Positions 25,303 through 34,073 are shown, counted from the first letter of the stretch. The stretch is DNA of 64,000 nucleotides from Pseudomonas sp. QS1027 (GCF_002814235.1 NZ_PHSU01000020.1:164959-228958), one strand, 5' to 3'. A program made the numbers and translations. Notes: generated from the letters alone by a model not told the origin.

Positions 25303-26511
25303 ATGCAGCGGCTGTATCGGAAACGCATCGTTCTCGGCGTCGGCGGCGGCATTGCTGCCTACAAGAGCGCCGAGCTGGTTCGCCGACTCCTCGACCAGGG
25401 CGCCGAAGTGCGCGTGGTCATGACCCGTGGCGGCAGCGAGTTCATCACCCCCCTGACCATGCAGGCGCTGTCCGGGCACCCGGTGCACCTGGACCTGCTC
25501 GACCCGGCCGCCGAAGCCGCCATGGGCCATATCGAGCTGGCGAAATGGGCCGACCTGGTGCTCATCGCCCCGGCCACCGCCGACCTGATCGCCCGTCTGG
25601 CCCAGGGCATCGCCAACGACCTGCTGACCACCCTGGTGCTCGCCACCGACGCCACCGTGGCCATCGCCCCGGCGATGAACCAGGCCATGTGGCGCGACCC
25701 GGCCACCCAGGCCAACACCCAATTGCTGCAAAGCCGCGGCCTCAAAGTCTTCGGCCCGGCCTCTGGCAGCCAGGCCTGCGGCGACGTCGGCCTGGGACGC
25801 ATGCTCGAAGCCACGGACCTGGCGCAGTGCGCCGCCGACTGCTTCCAGCACCTGGCCATGACCGGCAAACACGTGCTGATCACTGCCGGCCCGACCCAGG
25901 AAAACATCGACCCGGTGCGCTATATCACCAACCACAGCTCCGGAAAAATGGGCTTCGCCCTGGCCGAAGCCGCGGTGGAAGCCGGTGCGCGGGTGACCCT
26001 GATCACCGGCCCCGTGCACCTGCCGACCCCGGACCGGGTGACCCGCATCGACGTGGTCAGCGCCCGCGACATGCTCGCCGCCTGCGAAGCCGCCATGCCC
26101 TGCGACCTGTTTATCGCCTCGGCAGCGGTCGCGGACTACCGCCCGGAAGTCGTTGCCCCGCAAAAACTCAAGAAAGACCCTACGAACGGCGACGGCCTGC
26201 TGCTGCAGATGGTGCGTAACCCGGACATCCTGGCCACTATCGCCAGCCGTGCCGACCGTCCGTTCAGCGTCGGTTTCGCCGCCGAAACCGAACACCTGCT
26301 CGACTACGCCGCGCGCAAGCTCAAGGACAAGAACCTCGACCTGATCGTCGCCAATGACGTGGCCAACCCCAGCATTGGCTTCAACAGCGAGGAAAACGCC
26401 TGCAGCGTGATCGACCGCGAGCTCCACGCGACGCTGTTTGCCCAGACCAGCAAGGGCAAGATTGCCCGCCAGCTGGTTTCCTTTATCGCCGAACGACTGA
26501 ACCAGGTTTAA
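25303..26511 (+). CDS. coaBC: Bifunctional phosphopantothenoylcysteine decarboxylase / phosphopantothenate-cysteine ligase
   Basis: Encodes 402 residues. The N-terminal CoaC half is an FMN flavoprotein with GGGIAAYKSAELVRRL, the PAMNQAMW motif and SGSQACGDVGLGRM, whose cysteine is catalytic. The CoaB half starts near residue 190 with LITAGPTQENIDPVRYI and NHSSGKMGFALAEAA, and contains the KLKKDP lysine region. It carries out the two middle steps of coenzyme A synthesis from 4'-phosphopantothenate. dut starts 5 bp downstream, so the two are co-transcribed. Confidence 0.97.
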   Translation: MQRLYRKRIVLGVGGGIAAYKSAELVRRLLDQGAEVRVVMTRGGSEFITPLTMQALSGHPVHLDLLDPAAEAAMGHIELAKWADLVLIAPATADLIARLAQGIANDLLTTLVLATDATVAIAPAMNQAMWRDPATQANTQLLQSRGLKVFGPASGSQACGDVGLGRMLEATDLAQCAADCFQHLAMTGKHVLITAGPTQENIDPVRYITNHSSGKMGFALAEAAVEAGARVTLITGPVHLPTPDRVTRIDVVSARDMLAACEAAMPCDLFIASAAVADYRPEVVAPQKLKKDPTNGDGLLLQMVRNPDILATIASRADRPFSVGFAAETEHLLDYAARKLKDKNLDLIVANDVANPSIGFNSEENACSVIDRELHATLFAQTSKGKIARQLVSFIAERLNQV

Positions 26512-26516
26512 TTTTC

Positions 26517-26972
26517 ATGCACGCTTTGCAAGCCAAGATCCTCGACCCACGCATCGGCGGCGAATTCCCGCTGCCACAGTACGCCACGCCCGGCTCCGCC
26601 GGCCTCGACCTGCGCGCCATGCTGCAGCAGGACACCGTACTGGAACCGGGCCAGACCTTGCTGATCCCCACCGGCCTGTCGGTGTACATCGGCGATCCGG
26701 GCCTTGCCGCCCTGATCCTGCCGCGCTCCGGCCTGGGCCACAAACACGGCATCGTGCTGGGCAACCTGGTGGGCCTGATCGACTCCGACTACCAGGGCGA
26801 ACTGATGGTGTCCTGCTGGAACCGTGGCCAGACCGCCTTCAACATCGTCGTCGGCGAGCGGATTGCCCAGCTGGTGCTGGTGCCGGTGGTCCAGGCACAC
26901 TTCGAACTGGTTGAAACCTTTGACGAAAGCCAACGCGGTGCCGGTGGCTTCGGGCATTCGGGCAGCCATTGA
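26517..26972 (+). CDS. dut: Deoxyuridine 5'-triphosphate nucleotidohydrolase (dUTPase)
   Basis: Encodes 151 residues with the five trimeric-dUTPase motifs: PGSAGLDLRA, LPRSGLGHKHGI, GNLVGLIDSDYQGEL, ERIAQLVLVPV and the C-terminal RGAGGFGHSG that closes the site. It hydrolyses dUTP to dUMP and pyrophosphate, limiting uracil incorporation and supplying dTMP synthesis. It begins 5 bp after coaBC and is followed after 70 bp by algC. Confidence 0.97.
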   Translation: MHALQAKILDPRIGGEFPLPQYATPGSAGLDLRAMLQQDTVLEPGQTLLIPTGLSVYIGDPGLAALILPRSGLGHKHGIVLGNLVGLIDSDYQGELMVSCWNRGQTAFNIVVGERIAQLVLVPVVQAHFELVETFDESQRGAGGFGHSGSH

Positions 26973-27042
26973 CCTAAGCTGATCCAGGCCCGGTCCGAAC
27001 GGTGCGCGTTGATTTTCAGGATGACCCTCTCGGAGGCAGTAT

Positions 27043-29622
27043 TTGAAAGGCTTCAAGCGCAACGCAAAGACCGCCGGCGGTCATGAAAGCAACGACCATC
27101 CACCTCCTGGCGACGCCACCAACCCTCTGCTACCAGGGCTGCAGCTTGCCCTCGGTGGGTTGGCCCTGGCCGCCGCGCTCCTGTGGTTTGGCGTGGTTGG
27201 CCCCTGGAACCAGACGCTGCGCGGCAGCCTGGCGCAAGCCCCCGGCGCCGTGGCGGCCGCAGGCCTGAGCCAGGCGACCCACGACCTGATCGCCCAGACC
27301 GAGGCGGCGGCCCTTGACCCTTCGCTGCTCAAGGCCCTGCAAAGCCAGAACGCCGACCAGGTCAAGGCTGCGGAAGCCGGCCTGCGCTTCGCCAACGGCC
27401 TGGTGGACGCGCAGCTCTACCTGCCCGGCCAGGCCCAACCGAGCAATGACCGCGCCGCGCCGCTGAATTTCTCGGCTCTGGACCTGATCACCCGCACCGA
27501 ACGCGGCACCCACCCGGCGCCGGAAGCCTACAAGATCGGCCAACGCTGGCTGGTCTATAGCGCGGCCTCGCTCAAGGCCCCCGCCGATGCCCAGAGTGGC
27601 GGCACCCTGCTGCTGGTCTTCGACCTGCAGCGACTGCTCCAGCCCTTCACCACCTGGCACCCGGAAACCGGCGAGCTGCGCCTGACGCAAAGTGTCCTCG
27701 GCAGCCCGGAACAAGTGCTGGACCAGCGCGGAACGGCGGCAGCGGACGAAAGCTATCCCTTTGGCACCGGCAACCCCAACTGGGTCCTGAAGTTCAGCCC
27801 GGGCCCTTCGCTCAAGCTGTCCTACCCCCTGAGCGCCTACGCCTTGACGGTACTCGCCGCCTTGTTCGCCCTGGGCGGTGCCCTGCTGGGCATCTACCTG
27901 CCGCACAAACGCCTGCAGAACCGTCTCGACGGCGATGCCCGACAGCTGGAGCAACTGTTTCGCGAACTCTCCGGCGGCAAAGCCGTCAAAGCCTTCAGCT
28001 TGAGCCTGCCGGCCCTCAATGGGCTGGCTCAGGAACTGGCGCGCTTTTCCTTGCGCAACGGTCATCCCGAGCCTGCCGGCATTGATCCAGGCACTGCGAT
28101 CCGCAGCGCCCCAGCGCCGATCCAGCCCACGACGCCAAGTATCGTCTGGGCCGATCCGCTGTTCCAAGATACCGACATTCTCGATATCGATATTCTCGAC
28201 GAACACCAGGATTTCCTGGGAACGGAGCCCCCAACGATGAACAGCATCCCGACCTTCCCTGACAGCATTTTCCGCGCCTACGACATCCGTGGCACGGTCC
28301 CGGAGACCCTGAACGGCGAAACCGCCTACTGGATCGGCCGCGCCATCGGCGCGCAGAGCCTGGCCCAGGGCGAACCCAACGTTTCGGTCGGTCGTGACGG
28401 TCGCCTGTCCGGGCCGGAGCTGGTCCAGCAGTTGATCCAGGGCCTGCACGACAGCGGTTGCCACGTCAGCGATGTCGGCCTGGTGCCGACCCCGGCGCTG
28501 TACTACGCCGCCAACGTGCTGGCCGGCAAGTCCGGGGTGATGCTCACCGGCAGCCACAACCCGTCGAACTACAACGGCTTCAAGATCGTCATCGCCGGCG
28601 ACACCCTGGCCAACGAACAGATCCAGGCCCTGCACACCCGCCTCAAGACCAACGACCTGAGCAGCGGCAAGGGCAGTGTCGAGAAAGTCGACATCCTCAC
28701 CCCATACTTCGAGCAGATCCGCAACGACATCGTCCTGGCGCGGAAACTCAAGGTCGTGGTCGACTGCGGCAACGGCGCCGCCGGGGTCATCGCGCCCAAG
28801 CTGATCGAGGCCCTGGGCTGTGAAGTGATCTCGTTGTTCGAAGAGGTCGACGGCCACTTCCCCAACCACCACCCGGATCCGGGCAAGCCCGAGAACCTGG
28901 TGGACCTGATCGCCAAGGTCAAGGAAAGCCATGCCGACCTGGGCCTGGCCTTCGACGGCGACGGCGACCGCGTCGGTGTGGTGACCAACACCGGCAGCAT
29001 CGTCTTCCCCGACCGCCTGCTGATGCTCTTCGCCAAGGACGTGGTGGCGCGCAACCCGGGCGCGGACATCATTTTCGACGTCAAGTGCACCCGCCGCCTG
29101 ACCCCCTTGATCCGCGAATACGGCGGTCGTCCGGTGATGTGGAAAACCGGCCACTCGCTGATCAAGAAAAAGATGAAGGAAAGCGGTGCCCTGCTCGCCG
29201 GCGAAATGAGCGGCCATATCTTCTTCAAGGAACGCTGGTTCGGTTTCGACGACGGCATCTACAGCGCCGCGCGCCTGCTGGAGATCCTCAGCCAGGAGAA
29301 ATCCAGCGCCGAAGAGCTGTTCGCGACCTTCCCGAACGATATTTCCACGCCGGAAATCAATATCAATGTGACCGACGTGAGCAAATTCAGCATCATTGAT
29401 GCACTGCAACGCGACGCCGACTGGGGCGACGCCAACTTGACCACCATCGACGGTGTGCGGGTCGACTATCCCCAGGGCTGGGGCCTGGTCCGCGCCTCCA
29501 ACACCACGCCGGTGCTGGTGCTGCGCTTCGAAGCCGACAGCGACGCCGAATTGCAGCGCATCAAGGACGTGTTCCACGCCCAATTGAAACGTGTTGCGCC
29601 TGATCTCCCACTACCGTTCTGA
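27043..29622 (+). CDS. algC: Phosphomannomutase/phosphoglucomutase with membrane N-terminal extension
   Basis: Encodes 859 residues from TTG 27043, which has CGGAGG eight bases upstream. Residues about 28-50 are a membrane helix (GLQLALGGLALAAALLWFG), followed by a periplasm-like region and a second helix near residue 265 (YALTVLAALFALGGALLG). From residue 399 it is a complete AlgC: SIFRAYDIRGT, phosphoserine site in MLTGSHNPSNYNGF (about residue 504), and DGDGDRVGVV for Mg2+. AlgC interconverts mannose-6-P/mannose-1-P and glucose-6-P/glucose-1-P for alginate, LPS and rhamnolipid precursors. An internal ATG at 28237 with GGAG nine bases upstream would give the classical soluble form of 461 residues, so two products may be made. 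Confidence 0.9.
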   Translation: MKGFKRNAKTAGGHESNDHPPPGDATNPLLPGLQLALGGLALAAALLWFGVVGPWNQTLRGSLAQAPGAVAAAGLSQATHDLIAQTEAAALDPSLLKALQSQNADQVKAAEAGLRFANGLVDAQLYLPGQAQPSNDRAAPLNFSALDLITRTERGTHPAPEAYKIGQRWLVYSAASLKAPADAQSGGTLLLVFDLQRLLQPFTTWHPETGELRLTQSVLGSPEQVLDQRGTAAADESYPFGTGNPNWVLKFSPGPSLKLSYPLSAYALTVLAALFALGGALLGIYLPHKRLQNRLDGDARQLEQLFRELSGGKAVKAFSLSLPALNGLAQELARFSLRNGHPEPAGIDPGTAIRSAPAPIQPTTPSIVWADPLFQDTDILDIDILDEHQDFLGTEPPTMNSIPTFPDSIFRAYDIRGTVPETLNGETAYWIGRAIGAQSLAQGEPNVSVGRDGRLSGPELVQQLIQGLHDSGCHVSDVGLVPTPALYYAANVLAGKSGVMLTGSHNPSNYNGFKIVIAGDTLANEQIQALHTRLKTNDLSSGKGSVEKVDILTPYFEQIRNDIVLARKLKVVVDCGNGAAGVIAPKLIEALGCEVISLFEEVDGHFPNHHPDPGKPENLVDLIAKVKESHADLGLAFDGDGDRVGVVTNTGSIVFPDRLLMLFAKDVVARNPGADIIFDVKCTRRLTPLIREYGGRPVMWKTGHSLIKKKMKESGALLAGEMSGHIFFKERWFGFDDGIYSAARLLEILSQEKSSAEELFATFPNDISTPEININVTDVSKFSIIDALQRDADWGDANLTTIDGVRVDYPQGWGLVRASNTTPVLVLRFEADSDAELQRIKDVFHAQLKRVAPDLPLPF

Positions 29623-29627
29623 CCTTT

Positions 29628-29660
29628 GGACGGTGTAAAAGCGTAGTCTTTGCACCGTCC
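29628..29660. repeat. Inverted repeat in the algC-argB spacer
   Basis: GGACGGTG at 29628-29635 and CACCGTCC at 29653-29660 are perfect complements, with AAA and TTT adding pairs inside. No T tract follows, so it is not a typical terminator; it could be an operator, an attenuator or an RNA processing hairpin ahead of argB, whose start is 27 bases downstream. Confidence 0.6.
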
Positions 29661-29686
29661 GACCACTTGTTCCACCGGAGCCCTGA

Positions 29687-30592
29687 ATGACCCTCGAACG
29701 CGATGCCGCTGCCAATACCGCCAAGGTTCTTTCCGAAGCGTTGCCTTACATCCGCCGATACGTCGGCAAGACGCTGGTGATCAAGTACGGCGGCAACGCC
29801 ATGGAAAGCGAAGAGCTGAAAACCGGTTTTGCCCGCGACATCGTGTTGATGAAAGCGGTGGGGATCAACCCGGTGGTGGTCCACGGTGGTGGCCCGCAGA
29901 TCGGTGACCTGCTCAAGCGCCTGTCCATCGAGAGCCACTTTATCGACGGCATGCGCGTGACCGACGCCCAGACCATGGACGTGGTGGAGATGGTCCTGGG
30001 CGGGCAAGTGAACAAGAGCATCGTCAACCTGATCAACCGTCACGGGGGCAGCGCCATCGGCCTGACCGGCAAGGACGCCGAGCTGATCCGCGCGAAAAAG
30101 CTCACCGTGACCCGCCAGACCCCGGAAATGACCCAGCCGGAAATCATCGACATCGGCCAGGTCGGCGAAGTGGTCGGGATCAACACCGATCTGCTGAACC
30201 TGCTGGTCAAGGGTGACTTCATCCCGGTGATCGCGCCGATTGGCGTGGGTGCCAATGGCGAGTCCTACAACATCAACGCCGACCTGGTGGCGGGCAAGAT
30301 CGCCGAGGCCCTGAAGGCCGAGAAGCTGATGCTGCTGACCAATATCGCCGGCCTGATGGACAAGGAAGGCAAGGTCCTGACCGGCCTGAGCACCGTCCAG
30401 GTCGACGAGCTGATCGCCGACGGCACCATCTATGGCGGCATGCTGCCGAAGATTCGTTGTGCACTGGAAGCGGTACAGGGCGGCGTCGGCAGTTCGCTGA
30501 TCATCGACGGCCGGGTGCCGAATGCGGTGCTGCTGGAGATCTTCACCGATACCGGCATGGGCACCCTGATCAGCAACCGCAAGCGTCACTGA
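29687..30592 (+). CDS. argB: Acetylglutamate kinase
   Basis: Encodes 301 residues, the usual length for Pseudomonas ArgB. Key features are VIKYGGNAMES near residue 28, VVVHGGGPQIGDLLK near residue 65 and GGMLPKIRCALEAVQGGV near the C-terminus, which mark the amino-acid kinase fold and substrate site. It phosphorylates N-acetylglutamate, the second step of arginine synthesis. The N-terminal helix found in arginine-inhibited hexameric enzymes is present (residues 1-20), suggesting feedback inhibition. GGAG precedes the start. Confidence 0.97.
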   Translation: MTLERDAAANTAKVLSEALPYIRRYVGKTLVIKYGGNAMESEELKTGFARDIVLMKAVGINPVVVHGGGPQIGDLLKRLSIESHFIDGMRVTDAQTMDVVEMVLGGQVNKSIVNLINRHGGSAIGLTGKDAELIRAKKLTVTRQTPEMTQPEIIDIGQVGEVVGINTDLLNLLVKGDFIPVIAPIGVGANGESYNINADLVAGKIAEALKAEKLMLLTNIAGLMDKEGKVLTGLSTVQVDELIADGTIYGGMLPKIRCALEAVQGGVGSSLIIDGRVPNAVLLEIFTDTGMGTLISNRKRH

Positions 30593-30626
30593 TCACAGAA
30601 ATACGGCTTCAAAAACGCAACAACCC

Positions 30627-30716
30627 CCTGTAGGAGCTGGCTTGCCAGCGATGAGGCCCTTGAGTCTTGCAGAGATCTTGCGGGCCTCTTCGCTGGCAAG
30701 CCAGGCTCCTACAAGG
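30627..30716. repeat. REP-type inverted repeat doublet (copy 4)
   Basis: CCTGTAGGAGCTGGCTTGCC at the left and GGCAAGCCAGGCTCCTACAA at the right are inverted copies with one inserted base and an altered outer end. The left arm carries a T that makes CTGGC where copies 2 and 3 have CCGGC, and the right arm changes correspondingly, so pairing is kept. It lies between the convergent ends of argB and the DUF4124 gene. Confidence 0.82.
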
Positions 30717-30782
30717 ATCGCGTCGGCCGTAGCTACGCGTCGAGGGTCAAGGCAGTATTTACAGGCTCGTGCCGACCACGCC

Positions 30783-31370
30783 TCAGCGCGTCAACTGCTC
30801 CACCCGCGCCCGATCCACCGCGAAATCCTGTTGCACCTGGACTCGCGCCGCCTGGTCCCGGGCAATATCGGCCCTCAGTCGCGCCTGTTCATCCCGTATC
30901 CCTGCAAGTTGCCCGAGCAACTGCGGCGGCACCTCGTGCCCCGCCCGCTCCTGCTCCGCCGCCTGACTTTGCAGACTGGCCTGCTGCGCCAGCAAGGCCT
31001 GCAGATTGGTCTGGATGCTCGCGATCATCGCGTCCAGCTCGGCAAGCTTTCGAGCCTGGGCCTTGTCTACCTCACCGACACTGGAATAACGCTGCAACAG
31101 CTGCGCATTGGCATCGGCCTGGGCTTTCTGCGCCTGCAGACGCGCCAGCTCCTCGGCCGTCGGCGCCGGTGCAATCGTCTGCACCACCCGCCCCCGCGAG
31201 TTCAGCACCTGATAACCCTTGCCCGCGTACTCCGGGGGCACCTGGCGGTCGAGCACCGTGACGCCCCGGCTGTCGACATAGCGATACAACAGCACGCCGG
31301 ATGCGTCCTCGGCCTGGGCGGCAAAGGACACACAGAGCATCAGGGGCAACCACCGATACCCACGGCGCAA
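30783..31370 (-). CDS. DUF4124 domain exported protein with coiled coil
   Basis: Encodes 195 residues from TTG 31370, the only start giving a full signal peptide (MRRGYRWLPLMLCVSFAAQA). Residues about 26-60 are a DUF4124 module (LLYRYVDSRGVTVLDRQVPP, then YAGKGYQVLNSRG). Residues about 70-195 are rich in Ala, Gln and Glu with heptad spacing, a predicted coiled coil. It probably acts in the periplasm; the function of DUF4124 proteins is unknown. It starts seven bases after the pyrE stop, so it is translated from the same message. Confidence 0.8.
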   Translation of the reverse strand: MRRGYRWLPLMLCVSFAAQAEDASGVLLYRYVDSRGVTVLDRQVPPEYAGKGYQVLNSRGRVVQTIAPAPTAEELARLQAQKAQADANAQLLQRYSSVGEVDKAQARKLAELDAMIASIQTNLQALLAQQASLQSQAAEQERAGHEVPPQLLGQLAGIRDEQARLRADIARDQAARVQVQQDFAVDRARVEQLTR

Positions 31371-31376
31371 GGGACG

Positions 31377-32018
31377 TCAGATCCCGTATTGCGCGCGATA
31401 AGCCTCAACCGCAGGCAAATGCTGCTTGAGTTGCTCATCGTCGGCGAGAAACTCCAGGACCTGGGTCAGGGAGACAATGCTGACCACCGGGATCGCGAAG
31501 TCACGCTCGACTTCCTGGATCGCCGACAGCTCGCCATTGCCGCGTTCCTGGCGGTTGAGTGCAATCAGCACGCCGGCAGGCTTGGCGCCCTGGGCCTGGA
31601 TGATCTGCATCACTTCGCGGATCGCGGTGCCGGCGGTGATCACGTCGTCGATGATCAGCACATCGCCGGCCAATGGCGCGCCGACCAGGCTGCCGCCTTC
31701 GCCGTGGGCCTTGGCTTCCTTGCGGTTGAAACACCAGGGCAGATCACGCCCATGATGCTCGGCCAGGGCCACGGCGGTGGCTGCCGCCAAGGGGATACCC
31801 TTGTAGGCCGGGCCGAACAGCACGTCGAACGGAATGCCGCTCTCGACGATCGCCGACGCATAGAAACGCCCCAGCTGGGCCAGGGCCGAACCGCTGTTGA
31901 ACAGACCGGCATTGAAGAAGTAAGGACTGGTACGTCCCGACTTCAGGGTGAACTCACCGAAGCGCAAAACCCCGCGATCGATGGCAAAACGAATGAAGTC
32001 GCGTTGATACGCCTGCAT
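31377..32018 (-). CDS. pyrE: Orotate phosphoribosyltransferase
   Basis: Encodes 213 residues from ATG 32018, matching the E. coli enzyme in length; an in-frame upstream start would only add a hydrophobic MVFGAFF stretch. The PRPP-binding motif is VLIIDDVITAGTAIRE, and FGPAYKGIPLAAA and FNRKEAKAHGEGG are the other active-site segments. It converts orotate and PRPP to orotidine monophosphate in pyrimidine synthesis. It is divergent from crc with 83 bp between the starts, as in other pseudomonads. Confidence 0.97.
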   Translation of the reverse strand: MQAYQRDFIRFAIDRGVLRFGEFTLKSGRTSPYFFNAGLFNSGSALAQLGRFYASAIVESGIPFDVLFGPAYKGIPLAAATAVALAEHHGRDLPWCFNRKEAKAHGEGGSLVGAPLAGDVLIIDDVITAGTAIREVMQIIQAQGAKPAGVLIALNRQERGNGELSAIQEVERDFAIPVVSIVSLTQVLEFLADDEQLKQHLPAVEAYRAQYGI

Positions 32019-32101
32019 GAAAAAAGCCCCAAATACCACGGATTTAGCTAATTAGGTAGACCTTGGGGTATCATACACGCACGTGATTTTTGGGGCCATT
32101 T

Positions 32102-32881
32102 ATGCGGATCATCAGTGTGAACGTCAATGGTATTCAAGCCGCAGTCGAGCGTGGTTTGCTCAGTTGGCTGCAAGCTCAGAATGCCGACGTCATCTGCCTG
32201 CAGGACACCCGTGCCTCCGCCTTTGAACTGGACGACCCAGCCTTCCAACTGGATGGCTACTTCCTTTATGCCTGCGATGCCGAAGTCCCCGCCCAGGGTG
32301 GCGTGGCTCTGTATTCGCGGTTGCAACCGAAGGCTGTCATCAGCGGTCTCGGTTTCGAGACGGCAGACCGCTACGGGCGCTACCTGCAAGCCGATTTCGA
32401 CAAGGTCAGCATCGCGACCTTGCTGCTTCCCTCGGGGCAGAACGGCGATGAAGACTTGAACCAGAAGTTCAAGCTTATGGACGACTTCGCCCGCTATCTG
32501 GACAAACAGCGGCGCAAACGTCGCGAATACATCTACTGTGGCTCGCTGTACGTCGCGCAACAGAAGCTGGATATCAAGAACTGGCGCGACAGCCAGCAAT
32601 CCCCGGGTTTCCTGGCGCCGGAACGGGCCTGGATGGACGAGATTGTCGGCAACATGGGTTATGTCGATGCCCTGCGCGAAGTCAGCCGCGAAGGCGACCA
32701 GTACAGCTGGTGGCCGGATAACGAACAGGCCGAGATGCTCAACCTCGGCTGGCGTTTCGACTATCAGTTGCTGACCCCGGGCCTGCGCCGTTTCGTCCGT
32801 AGCGCACGCCTGCCGCGCCAGCCGCGTTTCTCGCAGCACGCGCCGCTGATCGTCGACTACGACTGGACGCTGACCATCTAA
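32102..32881 (+). CDS. crc: Catabolite repression control protein Crc
   Basis: Encodes 259 residues, the length of Pseudomonas Crc, from ATG 32102. The fold is that of exonuclease III/endonuclease-exonuclease-phosphatase proteins, but catalytic positions are changed: the ExoIII GDxN motif reads GSLY (residues 147-150) and the terminal SDHAP motif reads SQHAPL. Crc is therefore expected to lack AP-endonuclease activity. In Pseudomonas it stabilises Hfq on A-rich target mRNAs, blocking translation of catabolic genes when preferred carbon sources are present. Targets could include genes elsewhere in this window, but I did not test them. Confidence 0.96.
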   Translation: MRIISVNVNGIQAAVERGLLSWLQAQNADVICLQDTRASAFELDDPAFQLDGYFLYACDAEVPAQGGVALYSRLQPKAVISGLGFETADRYGRYLQADFDKVSIATLLLPSGQNGDEDLNQKFKLMDDFARYLDKQRRKRREYIYCGSLYVAQQKLDIKNWRDSQQSPGFLAPERAWMDEIVGNMGYVDALREVSREGDQYSWWPDNEQAEMLNLGWRFDYQLLTPGLRRFVRSARLPRQPRFSQHAPLIVDYDWTLTI

Positions 32882-32899
32882 GGGTCTTTTCGCAGCGAC

Positions 32900-32928
32900 A
32901 AAAAAGCCGACATCACGTCGGCTTTTTT
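32900..32928. terminator. Bidirectional rho-independent terminator between crc and the DUF4870 gene
   Basis: AAAAAAGCCGAC and GTCGGCTTTTTT form a 12-base stem with a five-base loop. It lies 19 bp after the crc stop and 18 bp from the stop of the convergent DUF4870 gene, and can serve both. Confidence 0.93.
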
Positions 32929-32946
32929 GCGTGTCGGCATCAGGGG

Positions 32947-33315
32947 CTACTTGACCGGCCGCCAGGTGAAGGGATAGCGGTAAGCCACGCCCTCATTGGC
33001 CTTGACCCCGGCAATGATGGTCAACACCACCGCCGCGATCACCAGCAAGCCGAACAGCGGAATGCCGATCAGGACGAACATCAGCGGAATACAGACCATC
33101 GCCGCGATCGCCACGGTGATCTGGAAATTCAGCGCTTCCTTGCCCTGGGCATCGATGAAAGGGTCCTGCTCGCGCTTCATCTGCCACAGGATCAGCGGCC
33201 CGATCAGGCTGCCGAATGGAAACCAGTAGCCAAGAAACGCCGACAAATGACAGAACATTGCCCACTGCCTGACTTCCTGGCTCGGTGCGGGTACGGGCAG
33301 TTGTTCATCACTCAT
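32947..33315 (-). CDS. DUF4870 domain membrane protein
   Basis: Encodes 122 residues from ATG 33315, with AAGGAGAG upstream. The sequence has SQEVRQWAMFCHLSAFLGYWFPF, GPLILWQMKREQDPFIDAQGK and a hydrophobic C-terminal half giving three to four membrane helices, the DUF4870 (Tic20-like small membrane protein) pattern. No function is known. It lies 35 bp after rph on the same strand and may be co-transcribed with it. Confidence 0.87.
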   Translation of the reverse strand: MSDEQLPVPAPSQEVRQWAMFCHLSAFLGYWFPFGSLIGPLILWQMKREQDPFIDAQGKEALNFQITVAIAAMVCIPLMFVLIGIPLFGLLVIAAVVLTIIAGVKANEGVAYRYPFTWRPVK

Positions 33316-33350
33316 GGCGCTCTCCTTCATCCTGGAAAAAGCTCGAATCC

Positions 33351-34073
33351 TCAGTCGGCCAGCGCGGCGTTCTGCAATTCGAAGATTTCGTTCATGCCTT
33401 TCTGCGCCAATGCCAGCATCGCGTTCAGGTCTTCCGGCTGGAACGGCGCGCCTTCGGCGGTGCCCTGGACTTCGATGAAGCCACCGGTGCTGGTCATGAC
33501 CACGTTCAGGTCGGTCTCGGCTGCCGAGTCTTCCAGGTAGTCCAGGTCGAGTACCGGCTCGCCCTGGTACATGCCCACCGATACCGCGGCGATCATCTGC
33601 TTGAGCGGGCTACCGCCCTTCAGGCCGCCACGCTTCTTGATCACCGCCAGGGCATCGACCAGCGCGACCATGGAGCCAGTGATGGATGCGGTGCGGGTGC
33701 CACCGTCGGCCTGGATCACATCGCAGTCGACATACAGGGTCACGTCGCCCAGCTTGGACATGTCCAGCGCGGCGCGCAGCGAGCGACCGATCAGGCGCTG
33801 GATCTCCAGGGTCCGGCCACCTTGCTTGCCGCGGCTGGCTTCACGCTGGTTACGCTCGCCGGTGGCGCGCGGCAGCATGCCGTACTCGGCGGTCAGCCAA
33901 CCCTGGCCCTGACCCTTGAGGAAACGCGGCACACCGTTCTCGACGCTGACCGTGCAGATCACTTTGGTATCACCAAACTCGACCAGTACGGATCCCTCGG
34001 CGTGTTTGGTGTAGTTGCGGGTGATGCGGATCGAGCGGAGCTGATCGGCAGCGCGACCACTTGGACGTTTCAT
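33351..34073 (-). CDS. rph: Ribonuclease PH
   Basis: Encodes 240 residues from ATG 34073, where the family begins (MKRPSGRAADQLRSI). Typical segments are EGSVLVEFGDTKVICTVS, GWLTAEYGMLPRATGERNQRE and CDVIQADGGTRTASITG. It is a phosphate-dependent 3'-5' exoribonuclease that trims tRNA 3' ends. The protein is full length, without the C-terminal frameshift of E. coli K-12. It is divergent from yicC. Confidence 0.97.
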   Translation of the reverse strand: MKRPSGRAADQLRSIRITRNYTKHAEGSVLVEFGDTKVICTVSVENGVPRFLKGQGQGWLTAEYGMLPRATGERNQREASRGKQGGRTLEIQRLIGRSLRAALDMSKLGDVTLYVDCDVIQADGGTRTASITGSMVALVDALAVIKKRGGLKGGSPLKQMIAAVSVGMYQGEPVLDLDYLEDSAAETDLNVVMTSTGGFIEVQGTAEGAPFQPEDLNAMLALAQKGMNEIFELQNAALAD

